64,000 nt of DNA from Gigaspora rosea. Taxonomy: Eukaryota; Glomeromycota; Glomeromycetes; Diversisporales; Gigasporaceae. The stretch covers positions 206,168-270,167 of the forward strand of contig QKWP01000436.1 in the NCBI GenBank assembly GCA_003550325.1, written 5' to 3'. Both the position numbers and the translations under genes were made by a program. Of the stretch, positions 57,601-64,000 are shown piece by piece. Within the stretch, counting starts at the first letter, position 1. Every line of letters begins with the position of its first letter. A model generated the notes under the pieces. That model was not told the DNA's origin and ran no database searches. It saw only the letters and a program-made list of their open reading frames with translations.

Positions 57601-57627
57601 GTAACTTTTTTTTAGGGGTATGCTAGG
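54612..57627 (+). mobile_element. Mutator-like (MULE) transposon, nearly complete
   Basis: The left end, 54612-54656, starts CCTAGTATACCCCTAAAAA and continues GGTTACGAAACTGAGTTTAA. The right end, 57583-57627, is its inverted copy, ending TTTAGGGGTATGCTAGG. The pair matches over about 45 bp with two or three differences. Between them lies one spliced transposase gene. The flanking 8-10 bp (TCCACGAA at the left, GTGGTTGC at the right) do not match, so either the true ends differ by a few bases or the target duplication has decayed. Confidence 0.88.
54774..57298 (+). pseudogene. MULE transposase, three exons, one in-frame TGA
   Basis: DDE transposase of the Mutator superfamily. Exons 54774-56759, 56829-57056 and 57119-57298 join in phase to 797 codons. 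The N-terminus has a zinc-binding CKNCHSFKNIENF..CNECLERA motif and a basic region. The catalytic residues are the Asp in LLVDATYNTN (55722), the Asp in FLSDKDFAQ (55914) followed by LCKWHV, and the Glu in MIVESHWRTLKRD (56424). A SWIM-type finger reads WICSCASFLKSRFFICKHL. The last exons add an acidic linker and end RNKNTFYWE. The only break is TGA at 55392-55394 in HQLLHT-stop-PENITTT, which could be a CGA to TGA change of Arg. Intron 1 begins GTATAAAT after HKV-adjacent FFHK. Apart from the stop it appears intact, so inactivation is recent, or the stop is an error or is read through. Confidence 0.9.
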
Positions 57628-58073
57628 GTGGTTGCTTGAACCCTCCTATCGGAGGTGAACAAAATTTGTGTATCACGATTAGAAATGACCCACTAAGATG
57701 CGGAAAATGGCTAGGTGTTTACGTCAGAAATGTACAGTAATGTTGTTATTGATCATGCTATTAATGATAATCGCTGATTTCTTCACATGTTATGACGTGA
57801 CCTTCGGTCACATCATAAGCACAATGTCCTAGTGAATAATCAGTTATCATCAATAACATGATCAATAACAAGTATTTATTGGTAATAATAATATCCCGTG
57901 ATTTTTATATAGTGATCGGGGTTTTCGATATATTAGCAATAGTGTTAAGAATTTTATTAGACCTGCTCTTTTGACCATAATTTATTTTGGAATTTCAAAA
58001 TTAAGCAATAAAAACTTAAATCTGATGTTTTCGTAAATATTAATAAATGTAAATTTGACAATTATTACCTATT
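57628..58073. other. Spacer between MULE and TDG gene, with a foldback
   Basis: 57743-57871 is an inverted repeat: TTGTTATTGATCATGCTATT at the left pairs with its mirror near 57845-57871, and the centre GTGACCTTCGGTCAC is itself palindromic. The part near 58073 should contain the 3' UTR of the glycosylase gene. Confidence 0.6.
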
Positions 58074-59086
58074 TTACTGATCCATCATTTCTTTTAATCC
58101 TTTAAAATATTTTAGTTTATCAGATTTTTGATAATGTTTAACTCTAGCACTAGTTGAAGGGATTACAAAAACTTTAGTATAGCCATTTTTTTTCTCATTA
58201 TCATTCCAAAATATTTGATAAGATTGTAATCCAAAGTTTTTAGATTTCTTTTTTATACCATTAGATTGAATAGTATATTCAAATGCATCAAATGCACATT
58301 TTCCTATGAAACAAAGAATTTTTGGCTTATAAAATTTTACTTTTTGTAATAGTGATGGGATACCATCACGTAATTCAATTGTCGATAAATCCTTTTAGAG
58401 GTTGAATAATATGATTAGATAGATTTTTAATTAATCATGAAAATCTTTGATACTTACGGCAGAAGAACGTGTATAACGATTTACAACGTTAATAATTCCA
58501 ATTCTGAATCGAGTTATTAAAGTTTGATCATCTTTATATGTAATTATCTCATTGTTGGTCGCGCCGCATTCAACAAGGCATGGATAAAAATGATTAGAAT
58601 GATGGGCAAAGTGATGGCCAGTTTCTGCGCTACGTTTTCCTGGATTAATCCCAACAAATAAAACTAAAAACGAATATTAATAGTAATTAGATAATAAGAA
58701 TAATAAATATGTAATAATTTAATTTCATTAAATACAGATAGCTTGATTAATTTTCTAAGCATACCCTTTAAATTGAAATCTATAATATCAGGGACGCTCA
58801 GAACGCCAGGTTCAGTACTTAAAGTTACTAATGAGCTTCGCGGATCGTTACTTTGAATTTCTTTTATCTGAAAATTATTTCTTGGCTTATAATATGGAGT
58901 AACAGAACAAGCCTTTAATTTTACCACGGTCTCTCTCGTACTTTTTTCACGCGTCTCCACTATGGAAGGTGTAGTAGTACTTTGTTTAGGAATTACAGTG
59001 GTTACATTTAAAGGTGAATACAAGTATTGGGATAGAAATTCTTTAAACTCAACGGCAGACGATTTACTATCTTTAATTTTTATCAT
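58074..59086 (-). CDS. TDG/MUG-type mismatch-specific DNA glycosylase
   Basis: Nuclear base-excision repair enzyme of the MUG/TDG branch of uracil-DNA glycosylases, which removes U or T opposite G. Three exons, 58765-59086, 58458-58663 and 58074-58391, join in phase with GT..AG introns to about 281 residues. The N-terminal 100 residues are Ser/Thr-rich and unstructured. The domain opens VPDIIDFNLKVLFVGINPG, with the catalytic Asn in GINPG at about residue 114, then KRSAETGHHFAHHSNHFYPC. NVVNRYTRSSADLSTIELRD corresponds to the family helix-capping region, PKILCFIGKCAF is a core strand, and FVIPSTSARVKHY is the DNA-intercalating loop (PSSSAR in relatives). The frame is open for about 45 codons upstream without an ATG, so an earlier exon is possible. 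An ATG at 59130-59132 opens only a three-codon frame. Confidence 0.93.
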
Positions 59087-59895
59087 TATCGTGAATAAGT
59101 ATAGTGGAAGTTTATTTAAACTAGCCAAGCATGGAGGACTTTCGATTCCGATGATTTCCGGGATCGACGTTACACGAGTATTTATATAGAATGGTAGTAT
59201 AAAACCAGAATTTTCGGGTATAAGTTAACTTTAAAAAAAAAACAATCCAATCACGCAATACTTTACTAATAAAATAGCTTCGTAGAGAACGTCTTTTCAA
59301 GAAACTGAAGTTGCATCGTGCTGCATCGCGCTGCATCACACTGGAAAAGGTCGTTCTTTTAACGGTTGAAGTACTATCTACTCTATAGTAAGAGGTAATA
59401 TAAGTATATTTTACCGCACAATTCGCAAAGTTCAACGTTGTTTTTCGGTTTTTTCTTATCTGTTATTATTTAAATAATTAACTCGTGGTTTTATTATAAC
59501 CTTTACAGACTGTTTTCGAAATATGTATATTCTTCAAAAGATATTTAATTCAATAGAGGTTGTTTTATTATGTACGATAAAAAAGTTTAAGAATATTAAT
59601 AAAGAACGTGTAACTTCTTATTAAAAACTTTTCTAATAAAGTTTCTATGCTTGTAAATTGTTTTATAATCTGGGTGAAAAGTTTTATTCTTTTAAAACGT
59701 GACTTATTTTACTTCAAAGTTAAACTATAATAGAAATAATAATATATGAATTACGTCTATTGATTGCCTGCGTAGTTCAATGATTATCCATCTGTTTATA
59801 TCATGTGCTGAAAATGTGATTTCTGATTGGTCAATTGCCGCATGAAAAATCCCGTGCTTTTCCGAAAAATGCGAAAGTTCTCCATTGTATAGTTC
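59087..59895. other. Upstream region of the TDG gene
   Basis: It contains the likely promoter and leader. The 104-codon minus-strand frame at 59.12-59.44 kb overlaps the leader in another frame and has no recognisable features. TTGCATCGTGCTGCATCGCG at 59.31 kb is a short direct repeat. No second gene. Confidence 0.45.
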
Positions 59896-60050
59896 GAGGT
59901 AGGACCGTCCCGAGTGCCCCGAGTTGTAGATCATTACACAATTGACTCGGAAATTTTTTTTATACGTTTTACTCGAGGTAAGAAGGTCCCGAGTGCCCTG
60001 AGTTTGTAGATCATTACACAATTGATTCAGAATTTTTTTTATACGTTTTA
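59896..60050. repeat. Tandem duplication of about 80 bp
   Basis: TCGAGGTAGGACCGTCCCGA with TGTAGATCATTACACAATTG recurs immediately as TCGAGGTAAGAAGGTCCCGA with the same second half; both copies end in TTTTTTATACGTTTTAC. Confidence 0.9.
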
Positions 60051-60424
60051 CAGTACTTTTTTCGGAAGCTCAGGTAGATTATCTCATCTATGAACCCAGC
60101 AAGTGTACTAAATAACTTGGAAGTTTTTGTATCGTACTATAATAATATAAGTTTAATCATTCTGAATCATTCGACCTTCATATTATACTTTACTTACAGA
60201 AGTTATAAGTAAATTACGATCATTACGTTGACAAAATCATTTGTGTTGAACAAAAAAAACGTAAAAAAATCTTAATAACGTTAATGTAGGGGGAAGAAAT
60301 TAGTTTGTATATTTTTTTTATTTTACGTTTTGCATAGATATCTTTTAAAAATTGGAAGTATATGAATAATGTTAATTAACTATGTGATTTATTAATAATA
60401 TTATTGTAGGTGCTTTTATAATAC
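60045..60424 (+). repeat. Direct repeat of about 350 bp, copy 1
   Basis: It begins GTTTTACAGTACTTTTTTCG and ends TAGGTGCTTTTATAATA. It matches 60884-61205 with indels, including the GTAGGGGGAAGAAATTAGTT block. No coding frame. Confidence 0.9.
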
Positions 60425-60883
60425 GATATGAAGTTTATGGATAAGATGTATTAAAATCGCAGAGGTTTCTAATTAGAACGATAGTTGTGTAAGATAGTAT
60501 GGTATAAGATATTAGAAATTTGAGTAGATGTAGGATTAGATATAGGATTAGACGTAGAATTAGACGTAAATTAGACGTAGAATTAAATATTAAGATTTTG
60601 TAAATAAATGAAAAATAAATACTATGAAAAGGCCAATAATCCCGATTTAAATTAATAAATACATGCTTGCTTATCTAACAGTAACATTTAACGGCATTTT
60701 TTTGAGCTTTAGCTATAAATTTTATTAAATTTTATTAAATTTCGTTTTTAAAAAATTTACGATTTGATTGGCTAATAAACATGTGATCTTTTTCACATGA
60801 TAAAAATTACAATTTTAATTGGCTAAACTAATATGCGCGATCGGGATCATCATTTCCTTATTTGGGACGTTCCTACCTGTAAT
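60425..60883. repeat. Spacer with 11-12-bp tandem repeats
   Basis: AGACGTAGAATT-type units repeat five or six times at about 60515-60590. ATCACATGTTTATTAGCC-like and mirror words near 60.77-60.83 kb form a weak hairpin. No gene. Confidence 0.6.
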
Positions 60884-61205
60884 GTTTTACAGTACTTTTT
60901 TCGGAAGCTCAGGTAGATTATTACCGTACTAAATAACTTGAAGTTTTCGTATCGTACTAAAATCACTCGACCTTCATGTTATACTTTACTTACCGAAGTT
61001 ATAAGCAAATTACAATTACTACGTTGACAAAATCTTTTGTGTTGAAAAAACATAAAAAAGGCTTAATAACGTTAATGTAGGGGGAAGAAATTAGTTTGTA
61101 TATTTTTTTACTTTACGTATTGCATAGATATTCTTTAAAAATTGAAAATATATGAATAATGTTAATTAACTATGTTAATAATACTATTATAGGTGCTTTT
61201 ATAAT
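60884..61205 (+). repeat. Direct repeat of about 350 bp, copy 2
   Basis: Second copy of the segment at 60045-60424, in the same orientation, somewhat shorter through deletions. Both copies end at the same GGTGCTTTTATAAT words, so the repeat has a defined right edge. Confidence 0.9.
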
Positions 61206-61591
61206 GCAATCAGAATTTACAGAATTGGACCTTTTTTAAGGCCCTAAATTTATAAGTAACTAATTATCAGCTGATCATTTTTGACCCCAAAAAAAAATAA
61301 AAAAATTTAATTTAAATGAATTTTATATATAAAATACGCGTCAAACCAATTGTCTGGTCCCAAAACCAATTGTGTAAGAGCAATTACTATAGCCACTATT
61401 GTGTTAATTTGTTCAATACTTTGTACTTTTTATTAATTTAGGTTTTTATTTATTATAGCAATGATTCAAGAATGATTCAAGCAACGATTCGCATTGTCAA
61501 AATATTATTTATTCATATTACATAGGGCTTAAACAGTTAAAAAAAAACTGCGTACTGATTTTACCAGATCTTGATCATTGCTACTATCATG
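61206..61591. other. Intergenic, nothing recognised
   Basis: AT-rich with a small ATGATTCAAG duplication near 61.46 kb. No gene. Confidence 0.5.
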
Positions 61592-61741
61592 TAGAGATGT
61601 TACCCGGGTCAGAAATTTTGGCTCGAGTCAATAAGATTCAGGTCAGGAATTGACCTGGATCATGAATCGGGTCAACAAGTTACCCAATTAGATTACCTCA
61701 CGTTATAATCGATTATCGCTGGCCAATTAGAACAATACGTG

Positions 61742-61784
61742 CGTTTAACAAACTTGTGCTCAATGAGCACAAGTTTGTTAAACG
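61742..61784. repeat. Perfect 43-bp palindrome
   Basis: Arms of 21 bp (61742-61762 and 61764-61784, starting CGTTTAACAAACTTGTGCTC) match exactly around a single central A. A partial third copy, ATGAGCACTGCTCGTTAAAC, follows at 61791. It lies between the hAT left end and its transposase relic. Confidence 0.95.
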
Positions 61785-62033
61785 TCTTCTATGAGCACTG
61801 CTCGTTAAACAACTTTTTTTGCAATTTAAATTTTGTAAAGCAACTTTTTTTTTTCCGAGTAAGTTTAACTTTTTCAAATAATTTTATAGCAGTATATCGA
61901 AAAGCTAGTGATATAGTTTTTTTTATTTATTAATAAAAAGCCAATATTTTGTAATTTTATAGTTAAAATAAAGAATAAAATCTAGGAAGGCTGCACCAAT
62001 GAATAATGACGGGAATTATAACGAGAGTAACGA

Positions 62034-62140
62034 AGGGATAATGATGAGAACGACAAAGGGTATTATGATGAGAATAACAAAGAATATTACAATGAGAATA
62101 ACAAAGGGTATTATGATGAGAATAATGAAGGGTATTATTA
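62034..62140 (+). repeat. 24-bp coding tandem repeat in the hAT relic
   Basis: Units like TATTATGATGAGAATAACAA with four more bases repeat about four times, encoding eight-residue YYDENNKG-type repeats. The frame is kept within the array, as expected for an expansion in a coding sequence. Confidence 0.85.
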
Positions 62141-62582
62141 TCATAACGTAGAATTAGAAAATATAGATGTTGACTTGGAGTTGGTGGAATCAGAGCATGT
62201 AAATGCCGGTTTGGAAATGGAAGAATCAGAGCACGTAGAGGTGGAATCTAATGATTATTTAGTTAGAACAGATAGTTCGAATTTTAGTGAAATTTCATAG
62301 TTATCCACAATTCTATGTAAAAAAAGAACCGAAAAATCAGGAGATAGTTCCGTTAAACCTTTTTATAAGGTAGTATTGGTTAATAATATGGAATATTGGG
62401 CTTGCCGCCACAAAAATTGTTCACAGATAAAATATAAAAAAGACAGCACCATATCAAATTTATAGCGACATTTAAGAAGCAGACATCATATTTCAAGAGC
62501 AATGGTAGAAGATAAACGAGTAAAAATAGAACAAAAGATAAAAGCAAGTGTGAGTTTCATATATTGGCGGAATCCTTACAAG

Positions 62583-62821
62583 TATACATGAGGACGAAAG
62601 CATTTTGGGTTCTAAAACCTGAAATTAAAATTTGAAGATGAAATTGTTTTTGACCTATTTTACTTGAAAGACGAAATTATTTGATACTTTTTTTGAATAG
62701 ACGAAATTATAAAAAACATATTTATATAAATTTTATTTGCTTTTCCTTATAAAAAATTTTAATTTTCTCTAATGAAGACGAAATAGGCCTTTTTCAAAAA
62801 TCAATTTCGGTAGCATCACTA
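62583..62821. mobile_element. 239-bp hAT-type MITE inside the transposase relic
   Basis: Flanked by CTTACAAG (62575-62582) and CTCACAAG (62822-62829), an 8-bp duplication with one difference. The right end GGTAGCATCACTA has the inverted YAGTGATGC hAT form; the left end TATACATGAGG is a weak match. Removing the insert plus one duplication restores a continuous transposase frame (AESLQGTLVEAF), which supports the boundaries. The interior repeats GACGAAATTAT words. Confidence 0.75.
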
Positions 62822-63136
62822 CTCACAAGGAACATTAGTAGAAGCATTTAGTAAAGCATCAAAATATTCATTCAATCACCTGAAACAAAAAAAACTCAAC
62901 AGCAATCTTGCTGCTTTTATTATTGAAAAACTCTAGCCCTTTTCAATTTTAAGATCACGAACTTTAATAAAAATAATAGAAAACCTGGACTCTCAAACTA
63001 ACATTTTAAGTAAAGATCAGTTAAAAGAAATGTTAATTAATGCTGAAGATAGAGTTTTGCAAAGTATGCATGAACATGTACATGACAATAATAAAATTTG
63101 TTATATCTCATTTACCACCGATATGTGGACTTCGGA

Positions 63137-64000
63137 TCAGTGATGGCACATTGTAATTTAAAAATAAATGACACCTTGTCATATGACAAGTCAATTTTGT
63201 CATAAAAAAATCATTTATCTTTTTATGACTATACTTGTCATTTATAGTTTATATAATAATTATTAATAATCACATTGATATTTGCATTGATATGAAGAAT
63301 TTTGAAAATATATATTTAAAAGCTCATTATAGTGATATCTATTAATTAAACATCGCCGTTTGTTGATAATATTTGATCAAATGTCTCACGAATCATGAAT
63401 CATATCTCAACCATTCTAATCCAAACACTAAATGCTTATCCGAAAGAGCTTGTTAGAATGGCAACAATAAAGAGCCGTTAGGATGATTATTTAACATAAC
63501 CATAAAGAGTTTTTAGAATGGTTATTTATCGCTAACTATAAAGAGCTGCTAGAATGATTATTTAACATTAATCATAAAAACTATTAGAATGATTATTTAA
63601 CACTAATCATCAAAAGTTGTTAAAATGATAATGCTAACCATAATGAGCTGTTAGAATGATTATTTTTAAATGTTAATCCGTGTAAACTTGATTAACATAA
63701 ATAACCCCTTTTTGTAAAATCTTTATAACACGTTAACGTGTTAGCACTTATGCGTGTTAAGGGACACAGATTATAAACATTCTTGATAGCACGTCAACAT
63801 GTTAAGCTTAGTACCATTGTTGAAAAGCACGTAGTGTTAAACAGTATGTTAACGTGGCAAATAATACATCAATGTGTCGTATATTAAATTCAAATGTATA
63901 TAAACAAATGAATTTGACTTCAATAAGAGAGAGACAGATGAAGAGGGGTTCCCTCCGATTTTACTTAATGAAAATAAAGGAAGTAGGCTAGTGTAGAGCT
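63137..64000. mobile_element. Second insertion in the hAT relic (left end only)
   Basis: The transposase reading frame stops being recognisable exactly at CAGTGATGGCACA, a hAT-type terminus, directly after CTTCGGAT. The following 90 bp has TTGTCATATGACAAG-type repeats in both orientations, typical of subterminal arrays. No mirrored end or second CTTCGGAT was seen before 64000, so the element runs out of the window or is truncated. Confidence 0.5.
63455..63672. repeat. Tandem repeat of about 36-43 bp, six units
   Basis: TGTTAGAATGATTATTTAAC then ATTAATCATAAAGAGC recurs with small indels. It is followed by ACGTTAACGTGTTAGCA-type words in both orientations to about 63.87 kb. Confidence 0.8.

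Larger units (their letters stand above)
61999..63138 (+). pseudogene. BED-finger hAT transposase, multiply broken
   Basis: The start MNNDGNYNESNEG leads, after a one-base shift, into an acidic Asn/Tyr/Glu tandem repeat (YYDENNKE units) and a Glu-rich stretch. Stops occur after SSNFSEIS and SKDSTISNL-equivalent positions. The BED zinc finger reads MEYWACRHKNCSQIKYKK, then after a stop RHLRSRHH. The frame runs on as KCEFHILAES, is interrupted by a 239-bp insertion, and resumes LQGTLVEAFSKASKYSFNHL. After more breaks it reaches NKICYISFTTDMWTSDQ, the conserved first catalytic block of hAT enzymes. There it is cut by another insertion beginning CAGTGATGG. The rest is absent from the window. It is not functional. 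Confidence 0.85.
61592..64000 (+). mobile_element. hAT transposon, left end and decayed transposase, right end outside
   Basis: TAGAGATGTTACCCGGGTC at 61592 is a typical hAT left terminus (YAGAGATG form), followed by subterminal GGGTCA, GACCTGG and GGGTCAACAAG words. A BED-finger hAT transposase relic begins 400 bp downstream. The right terminus is not in the window, and the element is interrupted by at least two later insertions. The left half of the expected target duplication would be CTATCATG (61584-61591). Confidence 0.65.

Noticed and set aside
59121-59435. 104-codon minus-strand frame upstream of the glycosylase
   Set aside because: It overlaps the likely leader in another frame, has no recognisable motif and ends three codons after an ATG that directly precedes the gene.
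59725-60021. 98-codon minus-strand frame
   Set aside because: It runs through the 80-bp tandem duplication and has no domain.
1-64000. CRISPR arrays, operons, ribosome binding sites
   Set aside because: Spliced nuclear genes show a eukaryotic genome. The tandem repeats seen lack the unique-spacer pattern of CRISPR.

Overview
The window looks like an AT-rich, repeat-dense fungal nuclear chromosome. Real genes are few and widely spaced, and most are cut by short introns with GT..AG ends. Diverged protein-kinase fragments carry the HxDLHSGN motif typical of the expanded kinase families of arbuscular mycorrhizal fungi (Rhizophagus-like). That, the base composition and the load of MULE and hAT transposons make a Glomeromycotina fungus the best inference. 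It is not proven from sequence alone.

Five host genes can be supported. They are: the last exon of the succinate dehydrogenase membrane anchor (SDH4-like, 21.9-22.3 kb, minus); a four-exon histone H2A.Z (40.4-41.5 kb, minus); an eleven-exon ER thiol oxidase ERO1 (42.7-45.6 kb, minus); a single-exon bZIP transcription factor of the Cys-3/MetR type (48.7-49.6 kb, plus); and a three-exon TDG/MUG-type mismatch DNA glycosylase (58.1-59.1 kb, minus). Two kinase pseudogenes lie at 15.2 kb and 53-54 kb.

The left 38 kb is almost entirely repeats. Several elements can be delimited to the base by target-site duplications: hAT-type elements with 8-bp duplications (2.5-3.6 kb with another nested inside, 8.9-10.1 kb, 14.7-16.4 kb, 19.3 kb), a Mutator-like element with a 9-bp duplication and a Harbinger-like element nested in one of its arms (13.4-14.2 kb), a second Harbinger-like element (10.3-11.0 kb), a minus-strand poly(A)-tailed retroposon with a 16-bp duplication (11.9-13.3 kb), and TA-flanked Tc1/mariner-like elements (16.9, 26.8, 30.2, 34.5 and 38.4 kb). 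From 25.7 to 32 kb the plus strand is extremely T-rich, with telomere-like TTAGGG runs and minisatellites.

The right part (40-64 kb) holds the genes plus a nearly intact spliced MULE with terminal inverted repeats (54.6-57.6 kb) and a decayed BED-finger hAT transposon (61.6 kb to the end) that was itself hit by at least two later insertions.

The most notable structure is the 1.8-kb hAT-type element at 14.7-16.4 kb. It has perfect 8-bp target duplications, and inside it is a broken protein-kinase fragment, as expected if a non-autonomous transposon captured host gene sequence. Two assembly gaps (N runs) lie at 20.4 and 31.4 kb.
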